NCBI RefSeq assembly: GCF_007829525.1 | Contig: NZ_VLJP01000013.1 | Coordinates: 13,936 to 73,771, forward strand | Length of the DNA: 59,836 bases | From: Mesorhizobium sp. J18 | Lineage (GTDB): Bacteria; Pseudomonadota; Alphaproteobacteria; Rhizobiales; Rhizobiaceae | Direction: 5' to 3' | In this document: positions 1 to 8,063 of the stretch, in pieces | Layout of the letters: every line of letters starts with the position of its first letter | How positions within the stretch are numbered: position 1 is the stretch's first letter | Notes under the pieces: generated by a model | What the model saw: only the letters and a program-made list of their open reading frames with translations | What the model was told of the DNA's origin: nothing | The model's database searches: none | Translations under genes and position numbers: made by a program

Positions 1-184
1 TGAAGGCGGGCGAGTTCAGTACCTTGCCGTTGACGGCGTCGCGGCGCGACGCGATGCCGGCCCGCGCAAGCCGCTTGGCTATGCGCTCGCCGGAAACAGC
101 GACAGGCCGCGCCGCCGAATCGTTGTCGCCGGGCGGCATGCCGAGCTTCGGTTTCCTGGTCTTGTTCTTGGGTCTGTCGTTCAT
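1..184 (-). CDS. RsuA/RluB-family 23S rRNA pseudouridine synthase, N-terminal part (runs off window)
   Basis: The minus strand from an ATG at 184 encodes a basic N-terminus (MNDRPKNKTRKPK) followed by GERIAKRLARAGIASRRDA, the opening of the S4 RNA-binding domain of the RsuA/RluB pseudouridine synthases, which modify uridines in the large rRNA. The gene leaves the window at base 1, so the catalytic domain is not visible. It is divergent from tadA with a 62-bp gap. Odd point: in the family the SRRDA motif is normally followed by about ten residues of the type ExLIAxGRVx before VNGKVL. Here SRRDA is joined directly to VNGKVLNSPAF, which looks like an in-frame loss of about 30 bp from the S4 core. 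Family assignment is fairly sure; which paralogue it is cannot be told. Confidence 0.75.
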   Translation of the reverse strand, partial: MNDRPKNKTRKPKLGMPPGDNDSAARPVAVSGERIAKRLARAGIASRRDAVNGKVLNSPAF

Positions 185-246
185 TCTGGCCTTTGCCTTT
201 CGGGGCGGCTAGGTATCAGGAAGCAGTGCAGCTTTCGAGAGGAAAT

Positions 247-717
247 ATGAGCGACCGGCAAAAGGCCAGCCGCCCCGACTTCATGGGCGAAGCCCTGCGG
301 CAGGCCCGGCAGGCGGCAGAGCGCGGCGAAGTGCCTGTGGGCGCGGTGCTCGTGCTCGACGGGAAAATCCTCGCCAGTGCCGGCAACCGTACCCGCGAGT
401 ACGGCGACCCGACCGCCCATGCCGAGATGCTGGTCATCCGTGAAGCCTGCCGCTCGCTCTCGGCCGAGAGACTGACGGGCGCCGATCTCTATGTAACGCT
501 GGAACCTTGCGCCATGTGTGCGGGAGCCATTTCCTTCGCGCGCCTGCGGCGGCTCTATTTCGGGGCGGAGGACGAGAAAGGCGGCGCGGTGGTCAACGGG
601 TCGCGCTTCTTTTCCTTGCCCACATGCCATCACGCGCCGGAGGTCTATTCGGGCATGTGCGAGACCGAGGCCAGCGATATCCTTAAAGCGTTTTTCCGCG
701 AACGGCGGACGGATTGA
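247..717 (+). CDS. tadA: tRNA-specific adenosine-34 deaminase TadA
   Basis: TadA deaminates A34 to inosine in the anticodon of tRNA-Arg(ACG), letting it read CGU, CGC and CGA; a tRNA-Arg(ACG) gene is present in this window near 57.8 kb. The 156-residue product shows the zinc-dependent cytidine/deoxycytidylate deaminase motifs: HAEM (zinc His plus proton-shuttle Glu) near residue 59 and PCAMC (two zinc Cys) near residue 90. The start at 247 is chosen because GAGAGGA lies just upstream and the product then has the family length; the reading frame is open to 193 but without a good ribosome site. The neighbouring divergent pseudouridine synthase suggests a small RNA-modification locus. Confidence 0.95.
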   Translation: MSDRQKASRPDFMGEALRQARQAAERGEVPVGAVLVLDGKILASAGNRTREYGDPTAHAEMLVIREACRSLSAERLTGADLYVTLEPCAMCAGAISFARLRRLYFGAEDEKGGAVVNGSRFFSLPTCHHAPEVYSGMCETEASDILKAFFRERRTD

Positions 718-758
718 CCTACCCGCCGCAAAAACACGTCACTCCGTAGGATCTGCGA

Positions 759-1475
759 TCAGTAGGGAACGGTATCCCGCTCCGGCGGCAGGTTTTCCTG
801 TGCGCGGCCAGGCAGGTTGCGCCTTGCGTTACGCTTGGCCTCCCTCTGCTTGCGCCATTCGTCCTCGCCAACGTCGCCGACCGGCGCGGTGGACGCCGGC
901 TGGCGATAGACCAGCGGCGGCTCGCTCAGATATTTGCGCTGGTTCGGGTTTCCCTGCTGACGCTCGGCCAGCCGCTCGTTGAATTCCTCACGGGTGCGGG
1001 CCGTATCGTTCATCGGTGCGATTTCGTTCCAGCGCCTGCGGGGCGGGGCCTTGCTTCGCGAGGCAGCTTTCATGATATCCGGATCAACTCCGCTGCTGTA
1101 GCTCGGGTTGTCCTGGTTGGCAGTCGCCTCGGCGCGGATGCGCGCCAGCCGCTGCTCGTTGGACTCCGGCCAGGCTGGATTCCCGACCGTCGCAACATCC
1201 TCCTGCGGCGGCGGCAGCACGGTCGTCGAAGCCGGCATCACGAGTCCGGGCCGCGGGGAATAGTCGATCGGCTCCTTCTTCTCGGAGGAGAAGGTCAGAG
1301 CCCCGGAAAGGTCTTCCAGAAGCTGTTGGTCGGCGGGCGTGCCGGTGCCATAGGTCGGCGCACCCATGCACCCCGCCAGGAGCAGGCCGGAAGCGGCCAA
1401 TGTCGCGCAAAGGGCGGCCGATGCACGGAAAGACCGCAGACCGCGCTCATGCGCTCCAATGCCAAATCTCTTCAC
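759..1475 (-). CDS. Conserved hypothetical lipoprotein
   Basis: Product of 238 residues from a GTG at 1475, preceded by AAGGGG. The N-terminus is basic (KRFGIGAHERGLRSF), then has a hydrophobic stretch ending in a lipobox, LLAGC, near residue 35, so the mature protein is probably a lipid-anchored periplasmic protein. The rest is rich in Pro, Arg, Glu and Asn (for example QQGNPNQRKYLSEPP), has no recognisable domain and is probably partly disordered. Proteins of this build sit beside tadA and rluB in related genomes as far as I recall, but no function is known to me. An ATG start at 1526 is possible but would put 17 unusual residues before the signal peptide. Confidence 0.7.
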   Translation of the reverse strand: MKRFGIGAHERGLRSFRASAALCATLAASGLLLAGCMGAPTYGTGTPADQQLLEDLSGALTFSSEKKEPIDYSPRPGLVMPASTTVLPPPQEDVATVGNPAWPESNEQRLARIRAEATANQDNPSYSSGVDPDIMKAASRSKAPPRRRWNEIAPMNDTARTREEFNERLAERQQGNPNQRKYLSEPPLVYRQPASTAPVGDVGEDEWRKQREAKRNARRNLPGRAQENLPPERDTVPY

Positions 1476-1637
1476 AGCTATCCCCTTCGAACCGCCGTGG
1501 CGGAATTCCACTTGTATTGCCCTCAAATGCCATTCCTCGGAAAATCCGGCGACAACAAGGCGTTCTGGTCGTTGTGCGCGTTTTATCGAACCTGTATGGC
1601 CGAAGCAATCACCGAAAGTGGCCGTCCGGCAACAGCG

Positions 1638-2981
1638 TCAGCGTGCTTCCACGTGCAATCGCATCCGTGGATGAATGGAGCAGACGACGGTGTAATCCCC
1701 TGGTTCCGGAAATATGATTTCGACCTTCTCGCCCGGTTTGTTGGCGCCGCTGGTAAATTTCAGCTTCGGATCGTTGACGTCGACGGTATGCGTCCGGGTG
1801 TCGTCGTTGAGAACCGAAACCGGGGCTCCGGCCTCGACCATCACCCTGCCGGGCATGAAAGCGAGATCCTGCTGCACGATCCGGTCCGTCTCGACCGGCT
1901 CCGCATCGGCAGCCGGCGGAAGCGGCGGACCGGCAAGCACGGCAATCTCCCTCTCCTCCATCGGGTTGGACACGTCGAGGCTCTCAAGAAATGCGATCAG
2001 ATCGCTCCTTTCCTGCTCCGAAAGCGTAATCGGCTGGAGATCGGGCGACAGCGTCGGCCGCGCCACGATGCCGCTTTGGTAATGGTCCAGCACCGCCTGG
2101 AGATCGGGCAGCGAGCCGTCATGCATATAGGGCGCGCGGTCGGCGACATCGATCAGCGTTGGCGTCTTGAAGGCATGGCTGGCCTCGGCCACACCGATCA
2201 CAGCCCCGCGCCCAGGATCATCCTCATCGGCAAGACCGATGTCGTGGAAGGCGCCGTCCGTGAAGGCGAAACCGGCATGGCAGCGGGCACAGCGCGCCTT
2301 GCCGTTGAAAAGGACGAAGCCGCGCTTCTCCGGGGCGTCCAACGCGTCCTCCTCGCCATCGATCCAGCGGGCAAAACGGTCAGGAGCGGGAACAAGCGTG
2401 CGCTCGAAGGTTGCGAGCGCCTCGAATATCCTTCCGGCGGTGACATCCGGGTTCTCTGGAAAAGCCCTGGCGAAGGCGGCGCGATAATCCGCGTCCGCCT
2501 TCAGGTCCGACACCACCACGTCCATCGACTGGTTCATCTCCACCCTGCTTTGGATCGGCATCATGGCCTGGGCTTCGAGGCTCGGCGCCCGGCCGTCCCA
2601 GAAGAAGGTCTCGCCCCAGGCAACGTTCCAGAGCGTCGGCGTGTGCCGATCGAGTTCCTCGCCGGCGGTGCCCGTACCCAGCGGTACGCCCTGTTCAAAG
2701 CCCAACTCGATCTGGTGACAGCTCGCGCAGGACATCGTTCCGTTGCCGGAGAGGACCGGATCGTGGAAGAGGCGGCGGCCGAGTTCGGCCTTTGCCGGCG
2801 AATAGGGATTTTCGACCGGGAACGGGATCCTGTCCGGCCGGGCATAAAGGGCCTTGAGACGGTCGAGCGCCGAGCCTCCGGCATCGGCGGAGGCTGCAAG
2901 CGCCATCCCGAAAAGGAAAGAGAGCCCCAGAGCCGCCATGAGGCCGCCGGGGCTACCCAAGCTACCGATTTTATGGGCCAT
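1638..2981 (-). CDS. Di-heme cytochrome c peroxidase (CcpA/MauG family) fused to a C-terminal cupredoxin
   Basis: Periplasmic c-type peroxidase of 447 residues. A signal peptide covers about residues 1-34. Two heme-binding motifs, CASCH at 85-89 and CARCH at 231-235, define the two heme domains, and YMHDGS near 285-290 carries the Met that usually ligates the high-potential heme. After residue 365 an extra domain of about 80 residues ends in TVVCSIHPRM; His398, Cys434, His437 and Met440 match the four type-1 copper ligands of plastocyanin-like cupredoxins. The copper domain could feed electrons to the hemes in the same chain. The gene lies 12 bp downstream of the gene ending at 2994, so the two are almost certainly co-transcribed. 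In the family such enzymes reduce H2O2 or oxidise a protein substrate; which applies here is not known. Confidence 0.92.
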   Translation of the reverse strand: MAHKIGSLGSPGGLMAALGLSFLFGMALAASADAGGSALDRLKALYARPDRIPFPVENPYSPAKAELGRRLFHDPVLSGNGTMSCASCHQIELGFEQGVPLGTGTAGEELDRHTPTLWNVAWGETFFWDGRAPSLEAQAMMPIQSRVEMNQSMDVVVSDLKADADYRAAFARAFPENPDVTAGRIFEALATFERTLVPAPDRFARWIDGEEDALDAPEKRGFVLFNGKARCARCHAGFAFTDGAFHDIGLADEDDPGRGAVIGVAEASHAFKTPTLIDVADRAPYMHDGSLPDLQAVLDHYQSGIVARPTLSPDLQPITLSEQERSDLIAFLESLDVSNPMEEREIAVLAGPPLPPAADAEPVETDRIVQQDLAFMPGRVMVEAGAPVSVLNDDTRTHTVDVNDPKLKFTSGANKPGEKVEIIFPEPGDYTVVCSIHPRMRLHVEAR

Positions 2982-2993
2982 TACGCCATTCGG

Positions 2994-3857
2994 CTATTCC
3001 GCTGGTAGCGCCAGCTCGATCTGCGAGACGGCCGCAAATACCTCGCCCGGTTCCATGACGGGCGCATCTGGGGGGACCGGCGCAGGCCATGCCTTTTTCA
3101 ACTCCTCCAGGGCGGTTTCAACCGTCTTGCGCGTCCCTTCGTCAAGATCAATATCGGCAAGCATCTGCTCGGCCACCATCACGAAACCGCGTGAATCCTG
3201 ATATTCCACCACCAGTACGAACTTGCCGTCCTCCAGCGAGGCTTCGTATTCCTCGGCAGCCGTGGCCAGCACCGCCTTCAAGGCCTCGACCTTGGTCGCA
3301 TTGTCCATCTCGCCGGTCGTTTCCAGGGCGCCGTCCAGCGCCTTCTGGACTTCGTCGAGACGCGGTTGGAATTGACTCTCATCCTTGTTCTTGACGGCAG
3401 AGGCCAGCATCAGAAGCTCGTCACCGAAAGGATCGATGCCGTATTCGACGATCGCTTCAGAGACATCGGCATAAATCTCGATGGATGGATGCAGGAAATG
3501 GACCAGCGCCTCATCCCACATGCCTTCCTTGACAAGTTCGCTGCCGACCGAAAGATGACCGCGGATAAGCGCCATATTGGACAGGAAAGCAGCCGCGGGA
3601 TCGGAAGCGGCGCCGCCTTCTCCACCCTCGCCACCTTCACCTCCTTCGCCGCCCATGGAATGCTGGGCCAGGCGAATGGCGTGGCCGGCATGGGAATCAG
3701 CAGAGGGGGAATCAGCAGCGGGGCCATGAAGCGCCGGCGCCGATGCTGCGGTTGCGGCAGCCGGAGGCGATGCCTGCGCATCCAGCGCTCCACCAAGCCC
3801 CACTCCGGTCAGGACGCTCGCTCCTACACCTACCCAGATCCGCGTGCGCTTTTTCAT
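2994..3857 (-). CDS. Exported His/Gly-Glu-rich protein of unknown function, partner of the peroxidase
   Basis: A 287-residue protein starting at an ATG with GGAGG seven bases upstream. It has a signal peptide (KKRTRIWVGVGASVLTGVGL, likely cut after AQA or nearby), then a low-complexity linker with scattered His (SHAGHAIRLAQHSM) and four GGE repeats near residues 69-82, then an Asp/Glu-rich helical domain. A conserved-looking core, GHLSVGSELV followed by ALVHFLHPSIEIY, contains closely spaced His and Glu residues that could bind metal. I do not recognise a named family. It is the first gene of a two-gene operon with the heme peroxidase-cupredoxin and is divergent from an Fe(II) hydroxylase, so a periplasmic metal or heme-related role is an inference from context. 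Confidence 0.8.
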   Translation of the reverse strand: MKKRTRIWVGVGASVLTGVGLGGALDAQASPPAAATAASAPALHGPAADSPSADSHAGHAIRLAQHSMGGEGGEGGEGGEGGAASDPAAAFLSNMALIRGHLSVGSELVKEGMWDEALVHFLHPSIEIYADVSEAIVEYGIDPFGDELLMLASAVKNKDESQFQPRLDEVQKALDGALETTGEMDNATKVEALKAVLATAAEEYEASLEDGKFVLVVEYQDSRGFVMVAEQMLADIDLDEGTRKTVETALEELKKAWPAPVPPDAPVMEPGEVFAAVSQIELALPAE

Positions 3858-3968
3858 CTCATGTCCTCCGGTGGCGTCCATCAAGCCTGTCGACGGCCTT
3901 TTCATACCGTGCTAGCAAGTCAGGAGTCCAGCACGATTATGGACTAAGTTATTGTTTTTCTATCGGAA

Positions 3969-3985
3969 TTTGGAATCCTTCTAAA
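3969..3985. promoter_or_regulatory. Candidate Irr box (ICE motif) in the divergent iron/heme promoter region
   Basis: The dyad TTTGGAATCCTTCTAAA has the form TTTrGAA-N3-TTCTAAA. The iron-control element bound by the heme-responsive regulator Irr in Rhizobiales is, as I recall it, TTTAGAA-N3-TTCTAAA, so the right half is perfect and the left half has one change. It lies between the peroxidase operon (start 3857, minus) and the PKHD hydroxylase (start 4035, plus), 50 bp before the latter, and could control both. The match is seen; the regulator is inferred. Confidence 0.6.
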
Positions 3986-4034
3986 ACTGGACAGTGAAGT
4001 TCTTGTTTTTGAAGGAGAATCGGGAGAGCGGCCC

Positions 4035-4697
4035 ATGTATCTGATCATTCCGGAAGTCCTGTCGCCTGAGGAGGTGGAGGAGGCGCGCGGCGTGATTTCG
4101 CGCTCCGACTTTGCCGACGGGCGCGAAACGGCCGGCTGGCACGCGCGCTTGGTCAAGAAGAACGAACAGGCCCGGCGCGGCTCGCCCGAGATGGAGGCGC
4201 TCAAGCGCAAGCTCTCGGCAAAGCTTCTGGAGAACGCGCTCTTCCGCAGCTTCGTCCGGCCCAAGGCGCTGACGCCGCTGATCATCAGCCGCTATCGCGA
4301 AGGCATGACTTACGGCAGCCATGTGGACGACGCGATCATGGGCGGGATACGCACCGACGTCTCCTTCACGCTCTTCCTGTCCGACGAGACGACCTATGAC
4401 GGCGGCGCGCTGGTGATCGAGAGCACGGCCGGCGAGGACGACGTGCGGCTGCCGGCGGGCAGCCTTGTTGCCTATCCGTCCACCACCCTGCACCGCGTCG
4501 AGCCGGTGACGCGTGGAGAGAGGCTTGCCGCCGTCGGCTGGGCGCGCAGCTTCGTGCGTGATCCGGCGTCGCGCGAGATCCTGTTCGATCTCGACAATGC
4601 ACGCCAGATGCTTTTCGAAGCGGGCGGCAAAACGCCTGCCTTCGATCTGGTCTCCAAAGCGCAGGCGAATCTTGTCCGCCGCTGGGCGGAAGATTAA
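4035..4697 (+). CDS. Fe(II)/2-oxoglutarate-dependent PKHD-type hydroxylase (PiuC/YbiX family)
   Basis: A 220-residue cytosolic dioxygenase of the prolyl-4-hydroxylase-like family. The iron triad is visible: [11 protein letters not shown] gives His and Asp near residues 97-99, and [10 protein letters not shown] gives the distal His near 155; an Arg in the segment after it would bind 2-oxoglutarate. PiuC/YbiX genes usually accompany TonB-dependent siderophore receptors and are iron-regulated; no receptor is present here. An Irr-like box sits upstream, and the gene is divergent from the peroxidase-cupredoxin operon. Its TAA stop overlaps the ileS stop by a few bases on the other strand, so the two genes converge without any spacer. 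The physiological substrate is unknown. Confidence 0.93.
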   Translation: MYLIIPEVLSPEEVEEARGVISRSDFADGRETAGWHARLVKKNEQARRGSPEMEALKRKLSAKLLENALFRSFVRPKALTPLIISRYREGMTYGSHVDDAIMGGIRTDVSFTLFLSDETTYDGGALVIESTAGEDDVRLPAGSLVAYPSTTLHRVEPVTRGERLAAVGWARSFVRDPASREILFDLDNARQMLFEAGGKTPAFDLVSKAQANLVRRWAED

Positions 4698-7684
4698 AGC
4701 CTTCCCAGCGCCGCCAGTTCTCGCAGAGCTGCGGCGTCGCGCGCCGAGACGTCGGGATATTCCGGATCGGAGCCGACATCGTCGGTGTAGCGCCAGGAAC
4801 GGGCGCATTTCCGACCTTTGGCCCGCGCGAAGACGACCGCCACGCCCTTCACCTCGTCAAGCGTGAAGGCATCGGCCGGCGGCTCCCCGGCCGAAATCGT
4901 GATGCCACTGGTGATGCAGATCTCGGCCATGTCGCGGTCGGCGATAGCAGCGCGCAGCTCCGGATCGGTGACATGGACGACAGGTGCCGCCTCCAGCGAG
5001 GAGCCGATCGTCTTTTCCTTGCGTTCGATCTCGAGCGCGCCGGTGACCACCCGGCGCACCTGACGCACCTTGCGCCACTTCGCCGCCAGCGCCTCATCCC
5101 TCCATTCGGCAGGAATGGCCGGAAACTGCTCCAGATGGACCGAAACAGCCTCCGGATGGCGATCCAGCCATGCCTCCTCCATGGTGAACGGCAGCATCGG
5201 CGCCAGCCATTTGACGATCGCATCGAAGAGATGGCGCACCACCTGGATCGCAGCCTTGCGGCGCATGCTGGAGGGTGCATCGCAGTAAAGCGCATCCTTG
5301 CGCACGTCGAAATAGAAGGCGGACAAATCGACCACCATGAAATCGAGCAGGGCCTTGGTGATCCGTTTGAAGTCGAAGGCGTCATAGCCCTTGCGCACCA
5401 GATCATCGAGCTCTGCCAGCCGATGCAGCATCAGCCGCTCGAGTTCCGGCATCTGGTCCAGCAGCACCTCCTCGCCCTCGTCATGGGCGAGCGTGCCGAG
5501 CATCCAGCGGACCGTGTTCCGGAGCTTGCGGTAGGCGTCGATATTGGTCTGCAGCACGTTCTTGCCGAGGCGCTGGTCCTCCCAATAATCGGTCGTCATC
5601 ACCCACAGACGCAGGATGTCGGCGCCCGACTGCTTCATCACATCCTGCGGCACGACCACATTACCGAGGGACTTCGACATCTTGCGGCCGTCCTCGTCCA
5701 TGGTGAAGCCATGGGTAATGACTGCCTCATAAGGCGCGCGGCCGCGGGTGCCGCAGCTTTCCAGCAACGAGGAATGGAACCAGCCGCGATGTTGGTCTGA
5801 GCCTTCCAGATAGACATCCGCCGGCCATTTAAGGTCGGGCCGATCCTCCAAGGTGAAGGTATGCGTCGAGCCGGAATCGAACCAGACATCGAGGATGTCG
5901 GTCACCATCTGCCACGGCTCGTTGGCACGCGAACCAAGGAAGCGCTCGCGCGCGCCCTCGGCGAACCAGGCGTCCGCCCCTTCCTTCTCGAAGGCTTCGA
6001 GAATGCGGGCATTGACCGCCTCGTCCTTCAGCACCTCGCCTTGATCGTTGGTGAAAACGCAGATAGGCACGCCCCAGGCACGCTGGCGCGAGAGGACCCA
6101 ATCGGGGCGCTCCTCGATCATGGCGCGCAGGCGGGTCTGGCCGGCCGCCGGCACGAAGCGCGTAGCGTCGATGGCGGCCAGGGCGCGGGTGCGCAGCGTG
6201 TCAGGTGTTTTTTCACCCCCTCCCGCACCTTCGGCGCGACCTCCCCCATCAGAGGGGGAGGTAGAATCAGCGCCAAGCCCATAGCCGCCCAGCTCCTTGT
6301 CCATGTGGACGAACCATTGCGGCGTATTGCGGAAGATGACCGGCTTCTTCGAGCGCCAGGAATGCGGGTAGGAGTGCTTGAGCCTGCCGCGTGCAAAGAG
6401 CTTGTCGACGGCGATCAGCGCTTCGATCACAGCCTTGTTGGCATCGCCCTTCTTGCCGTTGTCGTCGATGACGCGCGCGGCACCACCCTCGCGATCCGGC
6501 CCGAAGCCCGGCGCGTCGGCAGTGAAATAACCGGCATCATCGACCGTGAACGGAATGCGCGTATCGATGCCGCGCGCCTCTAGCTCCTTCGCATGATCCA
6601 TCCAGGCATCGAAGTCCTCGCGGCCGTGGCCGGGTGCAGTGTGGACGAAGCCGGTACCAGCGTCGTCGGTAACGTGGTCGCCGGGGAGCATGGGAACGGC
6701 GAATTCGTAGCCGCCGCCAAGGCCCTTGAGCGGATGCGCCAGCGTGATTGCCGCCAGTTCATCTGCCGGAACATCACGCAAACGGTTGTATTGCAGCTTG
6801 GCCTTGGCGAAGGATTCTTCTGCCAGCGCATCGGCGAAGATCAGCTTCTCGCCCGGCTGCGGTCCGAAATCGTTCTCGGCCACCGTGACCTCGTAAAGGC
6901 CATATTTGATGCGCGGCGAGTAGGAAACGGCACGATTGCCGGGGATCGTCCAGGGCGTCGTCGTCCAAATGACGACATGAGCGCCGGCATGCCCATCCGG
7001 CCCTGAGGCAACGGGGAATTTCACCCAGATCGTATCCGACTCGTAATCCTGATACTCGACCTCGGCTTCTGCGAGCGCCGTCCTTTCGACCACGGACCAC
7101 ATCACCGGCTTGGAGCCGCGATAAAGCTGGCCGGACATGGCGAATTTCAGGAGTTCGCCAGCGATCCGTGCTTCGGCATGGAAGGCCATGGTCGTATAGG
7201 GGTTCTCGAAATCACCCTCGACACCGAGGCGCTTGAACTCGGCAGTCTGCACATTGATCCAATGCTGGGCGAATTCACGGCATTCCTTGCGGAATTCCAC
7301 GACTGGCACTTCGTCCTTGTTCTTGCCTTTGGCGCGATACTGCTCCTCGATCTTCCATTCGATCGGCAGACCATGACAGTCCCAGCCGGGAACATAGTTG
7401 GAATCGTAGCCGCGCATCTGGAAGGAGCGTGTGATCACGTCCTTGAGGATCTTGTTCAGCGCGTGGCCGATATGGATGTTGCCGTTGGCATAGGGCGGGC
7501 CGTCATGCAGCACGTAGAGCGGCCGGCCCTTGGCGTTTTCGCGCAGGCGCTTGTAGAGGCCGAGCTTCTGCCAGCGTTCGACAAGCTGCGGCTCCTTCTC
7601 GGGAAGCCCGGCCCGCATGGGGAAATCGGTCTTCGGCAGGTAGAGGGTCTTGGAATAGTCGATATTTTCGGACGTGTTCGTCAT
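4694..7684 (-). CDS. ileS: Isoleucyl-tRNA synthetase, with an in-frame repeat-derived insertion
   Basis: Class I synthetase of 996 residues charging tRNA-Ile. The HIGH-type signature HIGHALNK is near residue 76 and the KMSKS loop ([12 protein letters not shown]) is near 660. The start at 7684 ([10 protein letters not shown]) follows GGCGAGACA and gives the expected N-terminus; the frame is open further upstream to 7732 but without support. Unusual feature: at about residues 468-492, between the editing/linker region and [14 protein letters not shown], there is a Gly/Ser/Glu-rich stretch ([19 protein letters not shown]) encoded by a C-rich palindromic DNA element. Homologues generally pass straight through this point with a few residues. 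The protein is otherwise intact and must be functional, since I see only this ileS. Confidence 0.97.
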   Translation of the reverse strand: MTNTSENIDYSKTLYLPKTDFPMRAGLPEKEPQLVERWQKLGLYKRLRENAKGRPLYVLHDGPPYANGNIHIGHALNKILKDVITRSFQMRGYDSNYVPGWDCHGLPIEWKIEEQYRAKGKNKDEVPVVEFRKECREFAQHWINVQTAEFKRLGVEGDFENPYTTMAFHAEARIAGELLKFAMSGQLYRGSKPVMWSVVERTALAEAEVEYQDYESDTIWVKFPVASGPDGHAGAHVVIWTTTPWTIPGNRAVSYSPRIKYGLYEVTVAENDFGPQPGEKLIFADALAEESFAKAKLQYNRLRDVPADELAAITLAHPLKGLGGGYEFAVPMLPGDHVTDDAGTGFVHTAPGHGREDFDAWMDHAKELEARGIDTRIPFTVDDAGYFTADAPGFGPDREGGAARVIDDNGKKGDANKAVIEALIAVDKLFARGRLKHSYPHSWRSKKPVIFRNTPQWFVHMDKELGGYGLGADSTSPSDGGGRAEGAGGGEKTPDTLRTRALAAIDATRFVPAAGQTRLRAMIEERPDWVLSRQRAWGVPICVFTNDQGEVLKDEAVNARILEAFEKEGADAWFAEGARERFLGSRANEPWQMVTDILDVWFDSGSTHTFTLEDRPDLKWPADVYLEGSDQHRGWFHSSLLESCGTRGRAPYEAVITHGFTMDEDGRKMSKSLGNVVVPQDVMKQSGADILRLWVMTTDYWEDQRLGKNVLQTNIDAYRKLRNTVRWMLGTLAHDEGEEVLLDQMPELERLMLHRLAELDDLVRKGYDAFDFKRITKALLDFMVVDLSAFYFDVRKDALYCDAPSSMRRKAAIQVVRHLFDAIVKWLAPMLPFTMEEAWLDRHPEAVSVHLEQFPAIPAEWRDEALAAKWRKVRQVRRVVTGALEIERKEKTIGSSLEAAPVVHVTDPELRAAIADRDMAEICITSGITISAGEPPADAFTLDEVKGVAVVFARAKGRKCARSWRYTDDVGSDPEYPDVSARDAAALRELAALGRL
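6208..6266. repeat. C-rich palindromic repeat inserted in frame within ileS
   Basis: The segment contains a perfect 9-bp stem, ACCTCCCCC at 6239-6247 and GGGGGAGGT at 6254-6262, with a 6-base loop, preceded by a C-rich arm CACCCCCTCCCGCACC. This pattern resembles the palindromic repeats normally found between genes in rhizobial genomes. It is translated as part of IleRS, giving about 20 extra residues without breaking the frame. Exact element ends cannot be fixed without homologues. Confidence 0.65.
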
Positions 7685-7947
7685 TGTCTCGCCATCGGGG
7701 AGAGCCGGCGCCGTATGGCCCGGCAAAGCCAAATCTCATGAAGCGGATTTGCGCGGCGGGCGCGCGGAAACTCCCGGACCTTCCGACGGCTCAGGCCGCC
7801 CGGAAGGCCGGGCCGATAATTCGTATGGCCAGCGGCATGAAACCGTTGCTCTCAGTCATGGCTCGCGCTTTTAGCCGAGACGGAGCCGATAATAAAGGGG
7901 CGATCGCGTGCCATCGGCCCGGCCGAGTGCTGAAGTTTCCCGGGCAT

Positions 7948-8054
7948 CGTCATCCCGGCTGAACAAAGTGAGAGCCGGTATCCATTCCGTGATTGTTCAT
8001 GCTCCGGAACGGCTCCCGGATAGCCTCCGCCGCGCTTCGGCGTCCGGGATGACG
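7948..8054. repeat. Intergenic repeat with 11-bp perfect inverted ends
   Basis: Most of the 379-bp gap between ileS and ribF is this element. CGTCATCCCGG at 7948-7958 and CCGGGATGACG at 8044-8054 are exact inverted repeats flanking 85 bp that includes internal partial palindromes (GAGAGCCGG, TCCGGAACGG, CCGCGCTTCGGCG). Units that begin CGTCATCCCGG are widespread intergenic repeats in alphaproteobacteria. It contains no credible gene. The remaining 260 bp (7685-7947) should carry the ileS promoter, but no clear -35/-10 pair stands out. Confidence 0.65.
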
Positions 8055-8063
8055 CCGTGGCAT

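Noticed and set aside
1326..3008. 560-codon open frame on the plus strand opposite the peroxidase-cupredoxin gene
   Set aside because: It is antisense to a gene with clear heme and copper motifs; its composition (Arg, His, Gly-rich) is typical of a reverse-strand shadow in high-GC DNA and it has no recognisable domain.
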